Shown piece after piece: positions 29,847-39,314 of a stretch of 64,000 bases of DNA. The notes below the pieces were generated by a model. The model had not been told where the DNA came from and searched no databases. It saw only the letters and a program-made list of their open reading frames with translations. Numbering within the stretch: the stretch's first letter is position 1; every line of letters begins with the position of its first letter. The position numbers were made by a program, and so were the translations under genes. Origin of the DNA: Shewanella sp. 1CM18E (lineage in GTDB: Bacteria; Pseudomonadota; Gammaproteobacteria; Enterobacterales; Shewanellaceae); the NCBI RefSeq assembly GCF_023161665.1, contig NZ_JALNTW010000001.1:539444-603443 (forward strand), given 5' to 3'.

Positions 29847-31556
29847 GTGCACCAAGCAATTGTTAACAAGCGAGCGCAATTTCAAAAGTACTTTCACAGT
29901 GACCTTAAAGACATACTTTCGCAGTCTAAGGTGAGTGTGCAGTTGTGTTTGCTTGCGCTGCTGTTTGCGCTATTTGCATCTGGTGTCATTCTTCTTTTCC
30001 GACTACTTCTGGTTTGGTGCGACACCTTCACCAAAACCCAAGAGCTGAATTTTACGGATATCATCGATGACTGGCGAGTATTATTACCGCTTTTAGGTTC
30101 ATTTTTAATCTGGGGTGTCGCAAAAATGGGATCTCAGCGCTATAAACGTATGGGTATCGCTTATGTGATCCACAGAATGAAGCTGCATTACGGCAAAATC
30201 CCACTGCAATCTGCTCCCGGTCAATTCTTTCAAGCCTTGTTTGCTCTGGCGACCAACTTCTCCGTAGGTCGAGAAGGTCCAGCGATTCATTTAGGCGCAG
30301 TCAGCGCCAGTGTATTAGCCGAGAAATTTCGCTTGCCAGATAATAGCGTGCGAGTAATGTGTGCCAGTGGTATAGCTGCAGGTATCGCAGCCATTTTTAA
30401 CGCTCCACTTGCAGCTGTTATCTTTGTTTTTGAAGTCGTGCTACGCGAATACAAGATCCATTATTTCTTCCCTATTATGCTCTCCGCTATTTGCGGTGCC
30501 TTAACCAGTCAGATGGTCTTCGGTGATGTGCACGAATTTGAGCAAATTGGCGCTGAAGTCATTCCGCTAAGCCAATATCCGCTACTGGCTATTTTTGGAG
30601 TAATACTGGGCTGTGTTGCCGCTTTCTTTAACACTAGTTTGCTTAAAGTGACTGAAATTGGCCAAAAGTGGCCTCTACTTAACCGGCTGCTATTAGCAGG
30701 AGCGGTTACAACTTTAGTCGGCTTAGTGTTGCCACAAGCGATTGGTAGTGGTGAGCTTGCCATTGCAGAAACCATCAATCAGCATCCGAGTATTTTATTT
30801 TTATTCGCCATCTTAATTGGCAAAGTAATTGCCACAATTGCAGCCATCGGCCTTGGGATCCCCGGCGGATTAATCGGCCCACTATATGGCATTGGCGCAT
30901 TACTCGGCACCATATTGGCTTTGATCAGCGCAATATTTTTTCCAAGTATCGCGCCCTATATCGGTCTTTATACCATCATAGGCATGACTGGGATGATGGG
31001 TGTTTGCTTAAGTGCGCCTCTCGCGGCTCTTGTGGCGTTAATCGAACTCACCAATAACGCCTCTATCATCCTGCCCTCAATGTTTGTGGTCATCCCGGCA
31101 TTTTTGATTTCCCACCAAGGTTTTAAAACTAAGTCGATTTTCTTCAAGCAACTAGAAATTATGGGCTTAGGCTATAAAGTCGCTCCTGTGAATCTTGGTC
31201 TACAAAAGGTCGGTGTTCGCCACCTTATGGATAAGCGCTTTGTAATTGTTAATGATAACGACGAGCTACTGTTAGAAGTACTTAAACGCGCAGAAGGACG
31301 TTCAGTGTTGGTGCGTAACGGTAGTGGTGAAATTGAAATGTTGCAACTGCAATTACAAACCCGCGATGAAGACAGCACACTTACAAGGCACCCTGTGCAA
31401 GGGCTAGCTGATACGGCAACCTTAAACGAAGTGTACCTATTGCTAGCCAAAGAACGCCGCGGCGAGGTGTATATCTATCAGCAATCACCTGAAAATATCG
31501 TAGGAGTGATTAACTGGATGACGCTGCAGAAAGAGATCCGTTCAGGCCAAGTATAA
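29847..31556 (+). CDS. ClC family chloride channel/transporter with CBS domains
   Basis: A ClC membrane protein of about 569 residues. Conserved motifs are GREGPAIHLG (containing the external gating Glu), ASGIAAGIAAIFNAPLAA and GIPGGLIGP. The C-terminal 120 residues form a CBS pair (VRHLMDKRFVIV and VQGLADTATLNEVYLLL). At the place of the internal proton Glu of E. coli ClC this protein appears to have Val (FVFEVVLREY), as in channel-type ClCs. The start is uncertain: GTG at 29847 has GGAA 6 bases upstream, while TTG at 29769 overlaps the divergent gene and has no ribosome site. Confidence 0.9.
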   Translation: MHQAIVNKRAQFQKYFHSDLKDILSQSKVSVQLCLLALLFALFASGVILLFRLLLVWCDTFTKTQELNFTDIIDDWRVLLPLLGSFLIWGVAKMGSQRYKRMGIAYVIHRMKLHYGKIPLQSAPGQFFQALFALATNFSVGREGPAIHLGAVSASVLAEKFRLPDNSVRVMCASGIAAGIAAIFNAPLAAVIFVFEVVLREYKIHYFFPIMLSAICGALTSQMVFGDVHEFEQIGAEVIPLSQYPLLAIFGVILGCVAAFFNTSLLKVTEIGQKWPLLNRLLLAGAVTTLVGLVLPQAIGSGELAIAETINQHPSILFLFAILIGKVIATIAAIGLGIPGGLIGPLYGIGALLGTILALISAIFFPSIAPYIGLYTIIGMTGMMGVCLSAPLAALVALIELTNNASIILPSMFVVIPAFLISHQGFKTKSIFFKQLEIMGLGYKVAPVNLGLQKVGVRHLMDKRFVIVNDNDELLLEVLKRAEGRSVLVRNGSGEIEMLQLQLQTRDEDSTLTRHPVQGLADTATLNEVYLLLAKERRGEVYIYQQSPENIVGVINWMTLQKEIRSGQV

Positions 31557-32179
31557 AAATATTGCTAATTGGTATAAGCCAGCACGGCAAAAATCGACAC
31601 GAGTATTTTTGAAATGAAGATCAGCTCAGGCATGATTTAACTTCTGGTTTTGGTTGTTAATACTCAGTGTATTTACTTTAAAAAAAGCCATGATTAAACA
31701 TATTATTAAAATCAAGGTGACTTAGTCCACCAGCTTACCACTGCAAAAGCTTAACAAGACAGGTGGCTGACAAATAAACATAGCGCCTAAATTATCAGCT
31801 AAACATATCAACTCAACGTAAATCCAGCATATTCAATACCCTAGCCCAATAATTAAACAACAAACACACCACAAATCCATCAACACCAATAATTAGTTCA
31901 TTAACCGCTAGAACCGCAAGAACCCTCCTAAAAATTAGAATGTTTCACAACTTTTTAGAACTTTTTACAGGCTAACGGTCACACTTTTCTGTAGTTTTAC
32001 GAACTCAATCGCCTTCTTTTGCGACAAAACGAAAAGATGCATCTGTTGGCCTTGATAAAAAAACGTTGCAGGGTCGTGACTTGATAAACGCACTATCAAG
32101 CTCTATGCACAGATAAGGCGATTTCTTTGGAAGTCGCTACTGGCCAAACGTAAATAACATTACCCGATAAGGGCACCTA
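31557..32179. other. Long upstream region of the sulfite dehydrogenase operon
   Basis: 623 bases without a credible gene. It includes A/T-rich sequence, a direct repeat of AACTTTTTA near 31950, and a perfect inverted repeat at 32080-32100 with an isolated extra half-site at 32050. These features suggest a regulated promoter for the operon that starts at 32180. Confidence 0.5.
32080..32100 (+). promoter_or_regulatory. Candidate operator upstream of the sulfite dehydrogenase operon
   Basis: CTTGATA-N7-TATCAAG is a perfect 7-bp inverted repeat about 80 bases before the first gene. A further half-site CTTGATA begins at 32051. The spacing does not fit FNR or CRP (TTGAT-N4-ATCAA). The regulator is unknown. 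Confidence 0.45.
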
Positions 32180-32500
32180 ATGAGTGTATTAAAAAATAAA
32201 ATAGCAGCACTAGTCGTGATATCTGCATCAATGGTTGGGTTTAGCAACCAAGCATTCGCAGAGGACTATCAAAAGCTGCTCAACATGTGTATCGCATGTC
32301 ATGGAGTTGATGGGAGCAATGAATTCGACTCAATCCCTAATTTGAAGGGGCAAAACGTGCAGTACATGGTTGGACAACTAAAAAACTTTAAAGCAGATAA
32401 ACGCCAAGACCAAACGATGAGTAAAGTTGCTAAATTGCTAACACAAGAGCAAATGCAAGCAATGGCTGTTTATTTCAATACTGGGAAGGAGCAAGACTAA
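32180..32500 (+). CDS. Periplasmic monohaem c-type cytochrome (c4/c553-like)
   Basis: A 106-residue class I cytochrome c. It has a signal peptide (cleavage near AFA-EDY), one haem site CIACHG and a candidate axial Met in the C-terminal half (DQTMSKVAKLL). It likely accepts electrons from the sulfite dehydrogenase whose gene overlaps its stop by one base. It is the first gene of a four-gene operon. Confidence 0.9.
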   Translation: MSVLKNKIAALVVISASMVGFSNQAFAEDYQKLLNMCIACHGVDGSNEFDSIPNLKGQNVQYMVGQLKNFKADKRQDQTMSKVAKLLTQEQMQAMAVYFNTGKEQD

Positions 32501-33726
32501 TGGCTATCGATAGACGTAAATTTTTAAAGGGCGCTGCGGCGACCTCTGTAACAGCCATGCTGCCGCTTAACTGGGCCTTTGCATCAAACCGCCCAGACGG
32601 TATTGAACCAATGGACGTATCAGCAGTTAAATGGAAAAACGTTGATGACTTACCAAGTCACTTTAAAGTATTAAACTCAAGCCCACTGAACGCCTTCCCA
32701 CCAGAGCATTTACTTGCGCCAGTTAAGACCCCAGCAGATGTCGCTTTTATCCGTTGGAACGGACAAATGCCAGAGTTCGACAAAATCGATCCTGACACTT
32801 GGGAGTTCACTGTTGACGGTGAGTCAATTGAAACCCCAAAAACCTACACCATTGCTGAACTGAAAAAGAAATTCAAAACCCACACCCAGCAGCTAGTGCT
32901 TGAATGTGGTGGTAACAGCCGTGAAAACTTCTACCCAAATGCTAAGGGTAACCAGTGGAGTAACACTGCGGTATTCTGCGCAGAATGGACCGGCGTATTG
33001 ATTAAAGACGTACTGGCTGACTGTGGCGTGAAGAGCGATGCGGTTTACACTGCTCACTATGGTGCAGATAAGCACATTAGTGGTAAAGGCGCAGCAATTT
33101 CGCGCGGTGTGCCAATCGATGCAGCCATGAATGAAAACGGCATGATTGCTTGGGGCATGAACGGCGAAGACATTCCATACATGCACGGTTACCCGCTGCG
33201 TATCGTATTTGGTGGCCGTCCTGGCTCTGTGTCACAAAAATGTGCAACAGGTATGGGCGTTCGTGACCGCGTACATGACGGTAAGAAGATGGAAGCACCA
33301 GCTTACCAGGTACCAAAATTCCCTGTGGCACCTGGTGAGAAAGTCGCAAATAAAGACTTTAAGATTATCGAAGAGATGATTGTTAAGTCACTTATCACTT
33401 CGCCACAAACCGGTAGCGAAATGAAGTTGGGCAAAACGCTTTCAGTAAGCGGTCATGCATGGGCTGGTATGCGCGATGTAGCCAAAGTTGAAGTCAGTTA
33501 CGACTACGGTACCACTTGGCAAACTGCGTCACTCACTAAGCCTGTAAACCCAACAGCTTGGCAGCAGTGGAAAGTCGACCTTAAGTTGCCACAGGCTGGT
33601 TACTATGAGATTTGGGCGCGCGCCACAGACACCAAAGGCGATACCCAGCCAATGGTTCAACCACAATGGAACCCGAAAGGTTACCTATTTAATGGCTGTC
33701 ACCGAGTGGCAGTAAGGGTCGTATAA
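32500..33726 (+). CDS. Sulfite oxidase-family molybdopterin enzyme (sulfite dehydrogenase)
   Basis: A 408-residue periplasmic molybdoenzyme exported by the Tat system (twin-arginine DRRKFLKG). The Mo-coordinating Cys is Cys136 in LECGGNSRENF, matching the family ECxGN motif. The C-terminal dimerisation domain of sulfite oxidases is present (SVSGHAWAGMRDVAKVEVS, QWKVDLKLPQAGYYEIWARA). It should oxidise sulfite to sulfate and pass electrons to the neighbouring cytochromes. It lacks an internal haem domain, like SorA and SoxC. A SoxC-type role is less likely because no other sox genes are near. It is coupled on both sides by one-base overlaps. Confidence 0.9.
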   Translation: MAIDRRKFLKGAAATSVTAMLPLNWAFASNRPDGIEPMDVSAVKWKNVDDLPSHFKVLNSSPLNAFPPEHLLAPVKTPADVAFIRWNGQMPEFDKIDPDTWEFTVDGESIETPKTYTIAELKKKFKTHTQQLVLECGGNSRENFYPNAKGNQWSNTAVFCAEWTGVLIKDVLADCGVKSDAVYTAHYGADKHISGKGAAISRGVPIDAAMNENGMIAWGMNGEDIPYMHGYPLRIVFGGRPGSVSQKCATGMGVRDRVHDGKKMEAPAYQVPKFPVAPGEKVANKDFKIIEEMIVKSLITSPQTGSEMKLGKTLSVSGHAWAGMRDVAKVEVSYDYGTTWQTASLTKPVNPTAWQQWKVDLKLPQAGYYEIWARATDTKGDTQPMVQPQWNPKGYLFNGCHRVAVRVV

Positions 33727-34115
33727 TGACAAAGACTCTATTTACGGCAGGCTTGCTTGCCTTAAGTTGCCTTTCACCTGTTATGGCTGCTGATGCAGCC
33801 AAGAGCTACCCAGTCGATCCTGAGTCAGGCCTGATTATGGCACCAGGTTGGGAGATGGTGAACTACCAATGTAATGCTTGTCATACTTCATTGATTATTC
33901 CGCAAAACAAGGGTAACCGCGAAGTTTGGCGCGATACGATTCAATGGATGGTTGACACCCAAGGCCTGTGGGACTTGTCTGACACTTGGGATCCAGTGCT
34001 TGATTACCTATCAACTTATTATAATGAGACCGGTATCGACATGAAGATCTTTAGACGTAAGCCTTTGGATAGCGAGCAAATGCCGCCAATGCCAACACCA
34101 GGTGAGGAAGGTTAA
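33726..34115 (+). CDS. SorB-like monohaem cytochrome c subunit
   Basis: A 129-residue secreted cytochrome with a signal peptide (cleavage near VMA-ADA) and one haem motif CNACH. The sequence after the haem (REVWRDTIQWMVDTQGLWDL) and the end (EQMPPMPTPGEEG) resemble the small haem subunit of sulfite dehydrogenases (SorB type). It overlaps the molybdoenzyme gene by one base, as expected for a tight enzyme pair. Confidence 0.85.
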   Translation: MTKTLFTAGLLALSCLSPVMAADAAKSYPVDPESGLIMAPGWEMVNYQCNACHTSLIIPQNKGNREVWRDTIQWMVDTQGLWDLSDTWDPVLDYLSTYYNETGIDMKIFRRKPLDSEQMPPMPTPGEEG

Positions 34116-34116
34116 G

Positions 34117-34527
34117 ATGCCTAATAGTTTAATTAAACAAGTCTTAGCAGTCAGCTTGATCTGGGCAACTTCTGTTAGCGTAAGTATTGCCAATGCAGAC
34201 ACATCTTTTAAAGATACACTCGCAGTACAAGGATTAAAACTTGAAGCTAGCGCACTAAACTATCAAGCTGATGCGAGTAAAGGTGAAGCCCTGGCTAACC
34301 AGCGCTGTATCGCTTGTCATGGTGATGCCATGCTAGGCATGATGAAGACTTACCCTGATATTAAAGGCCAAAAAGCTGCTTACCTATTCAAGCAGTTGGT
34401 TGAGTTTAAGCGTGGTGACCGCAGCGATCCACTGATGCAAGCCCAAGCGGGAATGCTATCTGAGAAAGAAATGAAAGATGTTGCTTACTACTACTCAACG
34501 CAAACTGCGTCAGATTTAAGCAAATAA
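34117..34527 (+). CDS. Periplasmic monohaem c-type cytochrome (c4-like)
   Basis: A 136-residue cytochrome with a signal peptide (cleavage near ANA-DTS) and one haem site CIACHG. The start at 34117 is set by AGGAAGG 5 bases upstream; a GTG at 34102 is less likely. It resembles the first cytochrome of the operon (YPDIKGQKAAYLFKQL). It probably relays electrons toward a terminal oxidase. Its start lies one base after the preceding stop. Confidence 0.9.
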   Translation: MPNSLIKQVLAVSLIWATSVSVSIANADTSFKDTLAVQGLKLEASALNYQADASKGEALANQRCIACHGDAMLGMMKTYPDIKGQKAAYLFKQLVEFKRGDRSDPLMQAQAGMLSEKEMKDVAYYYSTQTASDLSK

Positions 34528-34582
34528 TAGACAAGTAATAAGCCATTAAACAGGCAAAGCATTTGTTTATTCAGCCATTCAT

Positions 34583-34620
34583 AAAAGCCTAAATGCCAAT
34601 ATGCATTTGGGCTTTTTATT
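34583..34620 (+). terminator. Terminator after the sulfite dehydrogenase operon
   Basis: Arms AAAGCC-AAATGC / GCATTT-GGCTTT close a six-base loop, followed by T-rich sequence. Confidence 0.8.
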
Positions 34621-34722
34621 TTCTACATCACTAAAGCCAACACACTTAAATCAAACAGTTAATGAAGAACCGCATAAATTAAGCTAAGTTTAAACAAGAT
34701 ACGCTAAATTTCAGGACGGTTT

Positions 34723-35814
34723 ATGCTTAAAAAGCCCCAGACGCTAATAGCCCTTGCAGCGCTTAGCTTAACGCTCATCTTATATGCCGCTAATTCCCAA
34801 TTTAACCCAGAAAGTGGCGGTAATAGAGTCGTCTACAATGAGCAACAGCAGTCTGATAGCGAACAAGATAAAACCACAACGAAACAAAGCAGTAATAGTA
34901 ATAACGAAAAAGTAGCAGCTAAAGATCTTGCGACCCCAACAGGTTCAGATGCCACACAAAACAGCTTTACTAAGGTGTCGGACGAGCGCCCAACCAAAGC
35001 AGCCAAAGATATTCGCGTCAACTCTCTCGACGAGCTAATGACGCTATTTGATTCTCTCAATTACAATACTAAAAGCTGGCAAGAGGGTAACCGAGAAGTG
35101 CCTCGCCTCACCTTTGAATCGGTGAGCGAACGCTGGCAAAAGGCCTCAAACCAAATCCCTGTACAGCAAAAGAAAATGGTGTTTTTCCGCTTACTCGCGC
35201 CGCTCATTCTAGTAGCCAATGAGAACATTTTGTTAGAGCGTAAACTTATCGCCGAAGCGCCATTAAACGATGCTATTCTGCAAAAAATTGCCTTTAAATA
35301 CAAAATTACCAAAGACGACAATACAACGCTAACAGAGCAACAACGCCAAGCACTATTAGAAGAAGTTGATATCATGCCGCCATCTTTGGTACTGGCTCAA
35401 GCCGCTGAAGAAAGTGGTTGGGCAACGTCACGCTTTACCGTTGAGGGCAATGCATTTTTTGGTCAGTGGGACTTTAGCGGCAAAGGCATGATCCCCAAGC
35501 AGCAACGCAAAGAGTTAGGCAACTATGGTTTAGCCCGTTTTGACACGCCGCTGGCCTCTGTTGAGGGCTATATGCTTAACCTTAATACTAATAATGCCTA
35601 TAAAAAACTTCGAGAGTTACGCGCAAAACTACGTGCAGAAAATAAACCAATAACAGGCATGGAGCTCGCGGGCACCTTAGATAAATACTCAGAACGCGGT
35701 CAAGCCTATATTGATGGCATACGGCAGATGATTAGCTATAACAAGCTAGATCAGGTCGATGAAGCTTATTTAAGTGATGCAGCGCCACTGCATTTAATCC
35801 CTAGACCTGACTGA
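34723..35814 (+). CDS. Bax-like glucosaminidase-domain protein
   Basis: A 363-residue envelope protein. It has an N-terminal hydrophobic anchor (LIALAALSLTLILYAA), a low-complexity Ser/Asn/Lys linker to about residue 85, and a C-terminal mannosyl-glycoprotein endo-beta-N-acetylglucosaminidase-like domain. That domain contains PPSLVLAQAAEESGWATSRF with the putative catalytic Glu, followed by GNAFFGQWDFSG. E. coli Bax and the FlgJ muramidase domain share this fold. It probably cuts glycan strands of peptidoglycan. It is a single gene with its own terminator. Confidence 0.88.
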   Translation: MLKKPQTLIALAALSLTLILYAANSQFNPESGGNRVVYNEQQQSDSEQDKTTTKQSSNSNNEKVAAKDLATPTGSDATQNSFTKVSDERPTKAAKDIRVNSLDELMTLFDSLNYNTKSWQEGNREVPRLTFESVSERWQKASNQIPVQQKKMVFFRLLAPLILVANENILLERKLIAEAPLNDAILQKIAFKYKITKDDNTTLTEQQRQALLEEVDIMPPSLVLAQAAEESGWATSRFTVEGNAFFGQWDFSGKGMIPKQQRKELGNYGLARFDTPLASVEGYMLNLNTNNAYKKLRELRAKLRAENKPITGMELAGTLDKYSERGQAYIDGIRQMISYNKLDQVDEAYLSDAAPLHLIPRPD

Positions 35815-35843
35815 CAATTAGTTTTACCAGCCACATTAAAAAC

Positions 35844-35880
35844 AAAAAAGCCGTAAACATTAAGTTTACGGCTTTTATTT
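35844..35880. terminator. Bidirectional terminator between the Bax-like gene and lgt
   Basis: AAAAAGCCGTAAAC / GTTTACGGCTTTT with loop ATTAA. It sits between converging genes. Confidence 0.88.
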
Positions 35881-35903
35881 AGCACAGCTGAATTTAGTTA
35901 AGC

Positions 35904-36695
35904 TTAAACTTTGGCTTTGGCTTTTCTTACATAAGGCAAAATAAGCAATACCACACCCACTACTAAGAATGGAATGCTAAGTAATTGGCCAGCGCTAAAC
36001 GTCCACGTATCAGCGTAAACCGCTTGCTTCACTTTCACCATTTCAATTAAGAAGCGAGAACTAAACACCAGCACTAGGAATAAACCAAAAATGGCGCCGT
36101 GCTTTTGCTTCATATCTGTGAGTTTATAAATAGCCCACAACAAGGCAAAAATCGACAAGTAAGCAATGGCTTCATATAGCTGCGCAGGATGGCGTGGCAG
36201 CATATCGACACGCTCAAACACAATCGCCCAAGGCACATTGCTAGGTAAGCCAAGAATTTCTGAATTGACAAAATTAGCCATGCGCACAAAGAAGCCAAAA
36301 ATAGCCGTGGCAATCGCTAAACGATCCAGTAAGAACAAGAAAGGCAGTTTCACCTGACGCTGATAATAATATAGCGCCAAAATCGCCCCCAAACCACCGC
36401 CGTGACTGGCTAAGCCGCCTTCCCAAATAGCTAAGATTTTTATTGGGTTACTTAGATAGTAAGCTGGATCATAAAACAAGCAATGGGCTAAACGCGCGCC
36501 AACAATAATACCCACAACGCAATACATTAACAGGTTGTCTAATGATTCAACCGGTAAGCTTTCTTTAATATAAATGCGCTTCATTACTTGAAAACCAGAG
36601 GCGATTGCCAGCGCAAATAAGATCCCGTACCAGTGTACAGTTAACCCCATAACGCTAATCGCTACGGGATCGATATTCCAAATAAAATGGTCCAA
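35904..36695 (-). CDS. lgt: Prolipoprotein diacylglyceryl transferase (atypical, Bacteroidetes-like)
   Basis: A 263-residue, multi-span membrane enzyme that moves diacylglyceryl from phosphatidylglycerol to the lipobox Cys of prolipoproteins. Family features are IDPVAISVMGLTVHWYGI, GARLAHCLFYDP, the WEGGLASHGGGLG active-site His region and PRHPAQLYEA. The usual proteobacterial signature GRIGNFINGELWGR is replaced here by VRMANFVNSEILG. From memory this form is closer to Lgt of Bacteroidetes. It may therefore be a second, transferred copy. The gene stands alone. Confidence 0.85.
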   Translation of the reverse strand: MDHFIWNIDPVAISVMGLTVHWYGILFALAIASGFQVMKRIYIKESLPVESLDNLLMYCVVGIIVGARLAHCLFYDPAYYLSNPIKILAIWEGGLASHGGGLGAILALYYYQRQVKLPFLFLLDRLAIATAIFGFFVRMANFVNSEILGLPSNVPWAIVFERVDMLPRHPAQLYEAIAYLSIFALLWAIYKLTDMKQKHGAIFGLFLVLVFSSRFLIEMVKVKQAVYADTWTFSAGQLLSIPFLVVGVVLLILPYVRKAKAKV

Positions 36696-36978
36696 ACTAA
36701 GCCTTCCAAATGTATTGTTCTGTATCGAAAATATGATAAGTCATGCGCAGTTTTACCCGTCAACACACTCTTTGGCAAGGTTTTCGCAAAATTAGCAGCA
36801 ACAGAATGTTTCTGCCTACGCATATAAGTCTAAAATCTGCATGATTTAATCCAATGTTCTGTGCTTGTATTATTTATCTGCCCATTAGATTCTGCTATAG
36901 TGCCGCCTCAGCCACCCTACATAAATTCGGGCAATAGCTTTGCTATTAACGCCCCTCAGAAATTGGAAATATAGGCTG

Positions 36979-37998
36979 ATGACTCAGTTTCAAGGTTCGC
37001 ATATCCTTTCGGTAAACCAATTAGATTTGGAAGCCGTTGAAAAAGTTTTTTCTGTTGCTACCCGCATGACCCCTTATGCTTTAAGACAAAAACGCACCAC
37101 AGTTTTAGATGGCGCAGTTTTAGGCAACCTGTTTTTCGAGCCTAGCACCCGTACCCGCGTCAGCTTTGCCAGTGCATTTAATCTACTTGGCGGTAGAGTA
37201 AATGAAACTGTAGGTATGGCATCTTCGTCGCTATCAAAAGGCGAATCGCTATACGATACCGCTCGCGTACTTTCTAGCTACTCTGACGTAATCGCCATGC
37301 GCCACCCTGATTCTTTCTCTGTAAGTGAGTTTGCTAAAGGCAGCCGCGTACCGGTTATCAATGGCGGTGATGGTGCTAACGAGCATCCTACTCAGGCACT
37401 TTTAGACCTGTTTACCATTCAAAAAGAGCTGGCTGCAGGCGGTCGTGACATTAGCGGCATGAACATCGCCATGGTCGGTGATTTGAAATTTGGTCGTACA
37501 GTTCACTCTCTTTCGCGTCTGTTATGCATGTATAAAGATGTCAGCTTCACACTCGTATCACCAAAAGAGCTAGCAATGCCTGACTCTGTGATCAGTGACA
37601 TTGAAAATGCTGGCCATAAGATCACAATAACAGACCAACTTGAAGGCAATTTAGATCGCGCTGATATACTCTATCTGACGCGTATTCAAGAAGAACGCTT
37701 CCCTTCTCAAGAAGAAGCGAACAAATACCGTGGTAAGTTCCGTTTAAACCAAAGAATTTATACACAGCATTGCAAGTCAAACACTGTGATCATGCACCCG
37801 CTGCCACGAGACTCTCGTGAGCAAGCAAATGAATTGGATAATGATCTTAACGATCATCCAAATCTAGCTATCTTTAGACAGGCTGATAACGGCTTGCTGA
37901 TCCGCATGGCACTGTTTGCACTAACATTAGGCGTTGATGCTCAACTTGAGCAGTACGAACGCCCTGTTAACTGGTATTCTCGAAAAGCTGATTGTTAA
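36979..37998 (+). CDS. pyrB: Aspartate carbamoyltransferase, long type
   Basis: A 339-residue enzyme of pyrimidine synthesis that joins carbamoyl phosphate and aspartate. The start at 36979 (MTQFQGSHILSV) is chosen over a frame beginning at 36940, as family members start here. Carbamoyl phosphate-binding motifs are intact (FFEPSTRTRVSF, HPTQALLDLF, MHPLPRDSREQ). It is about 30 residues longer than E. coli PyrB and has no pyrI next to it, so it may act without the regulatory chain. A possible -10 (TATAGT) lies near 36896. hemL follows after 26 bases. Confidence 0.94.
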   Translation: MTQFQGSHILSVNQLDLEAVEKVFSVATRMTPYALRQKRTTVLDGAVLGNLFFEPSTRTRVSFASAFNLLGGRVNETVGMASSSLSKGESLYDTARVLSSYSDVIAMRHPDSFSVSEFAKGSRVPVINGGDGANEHPTQALLDLFTIQKELAAGGRDISGMNIAMVGDLKFGRTVHSLSRLLCMYKDVSFTLVSPKELAMPDSVISDIENAGHKITITDQLEGNLDRADILYLTRIQEERFPSQEEANKYRGKFRLNQRIYTQHCKSNTVIMHPLPRDSREQANELDNDLNDHPNLAIFRQADNGLLIRMALFALTLGVDAQLEQYERPVNWYSRKADC

Positions 37999-38024
37999 GT
38001 CGGCTACAAATTTAAGGATTAAAA

Positions 38025-39314
38025 ATGACTCGTTCTGACGAACTATTTGAACAAGCTAAAAAGACCATCCCAGGTGGCGTTAACTCTCCAGTACGTGCAT
38101 TTTCTGGTGTAGGTGGATCGCCACGCTTTATTGAAAAAGCAGATGGCGCTTATATTTTTGACGCTGATGGCAAAAAGTATATCGACTACGTAGGTTCTTG
38201 GGGCCCAATGATTTTAGGTCACAACCACCCTAAAATTCGTGAAGCGGTATTAAAAGCAGTTGAAAATGGCCTATCTTTTGGCGCACCAACTGAACTTGAA
38301 GTCACTATGGCTGAAAAAGTTATCGAAATGGTTCCTTCAATGGAGCAGGTTCGTATGGTGAGTTCAGGTACTGAAGCAACAATGAGTGCTATTCGTCTAG
38401 CACGTGGTTTCACTAATCGTGACAAAATCCTTAAGTTTGAAGGCTGTTACCACGGCCACGCTGACTGTTTACTAGTAAAAGCAGGTTCTGGTGCACTAAC
38501 ACTTGGTCAGCCAAGCTCTCCAGGTATTCCTGAAGATTTTGCTAAGCACACGCTAACTGCAACTTACAACGATTTAGAATCTGTTAAGACTATCTTCGAG
38601 CAGTACCCAGAAGAGATCTCTTGTATCATCATCGAGCCTGTTGCAGGCAACATGAACTGTATTCCGCCAATCGACGGTTTCTTACAAGGTCTACGCGCTA
38701 TCTGTGATCAGTATGGCGCACTGATGATTATCGACGAAGTAATGACAGGTTTCCGCGTATCTAAGAGCGGTGCACAAGGTCACTACGGCGTAACACCAGA
38801 TCTAACTACCCTAGGTAAAGTTATCGGTGGCGGTATGCCAGTCGGTGCTTTCGGTGGTCGTAAAGATGTCATGCAGTTTATCGCACCAACAGGCCCTGTT
38901 TACCAAGCTGGTACACTATCAGGTAACCCAATTGCGATGTCTGCTGGTCTTGCACAGATGGAAGCATTGTGTGAAGAAGGCGTTTACGAGCAACTAGCAG
39001 CTAAGACACAGTATATTGCTGAAGGCTTTAAAGCTGCTGCTAACAAGCACGGCATTCCAATGGCAATCAACTACGTTGGTGGCATGTTCGGTTTCTTCTT
39101 CACCAGCGAAGAAACTGTAACCAACTTTGCTCAAGTGACTAAGTGTGACACTGCACTATTTGCTGAGTTCTACCACCTAATGCTAGATGAAGGTGTTTAC
39201 CTAGCTCCTAGCGCTTATGAAGCAGGTTTCTTATCACTTGCTCACGGTGAAGAAGAGTTAGAAGCAACACTTGCAGCTGCTGATCGCGTATTTGCTAAGC
39301 TTGCTAAAGCTTAA
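38025..39314 (+). CDS. hemL: Glutamate-1-semialdehyde 2,1-aminomutase
   Basis: A 429-residue PLP enzyme that makes 5-aminolevulinate in the C5 haem pathway. The PLP-lysine motif [18 protein letters not shown] is intact, as are [12 protein letters not shown] at the N-terminus and [16 protein letters not shown]. Length is exact for the family. A strong ribosome site (AAGGA) precedes the ATG. Codon use is that of a well-expressed core gene. A terminator follows. Confidence 0.97.
   Translation: MTRSDELFEQAKKTIPGGVNSPVRAFSGVGGSPRFIEKADGAYIFDADGKKYIDYVGSWGPMILGHNHPKIREAVLKAVENGLSFGAPTELEVTMAEKVIEMVPSMEQVRMVSSGTEATMSAIRLARGFTNRDKILKFEGCYHGHADCLLVKAGSGALTLGQPSSPGIPEDFAKHTLTATYNDLESVKTIFEQYPEEISCIIIEPVAGNMNCIPPIDGFLQGLRAICDQYGALMIIDEVMTGFRVSKSGAQGHYGVTPDLTTLGKVIGGGMPVGAFGGRKDVMQFIAPTGPVYQAGTLSGNPIAMSAGLAQMEALCEEGVYEQLAAKTQYIAEGFKAAANKHGIPMAINYVGGMFGFFFTSEETVTNFAQVTKCDTALFAEFYHLMLDEGVYLAPSAYEAGFLSLAHGEEELEATLAAADRVFAKLAKA

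Noticed and set aside
32080..32100. FNR or CRP site
   Set aside because: The arms resemble TTGAT/ATCAA but the spacer is 7-9 bases instead of the fixed 4 of FNR or 6 of CRP.
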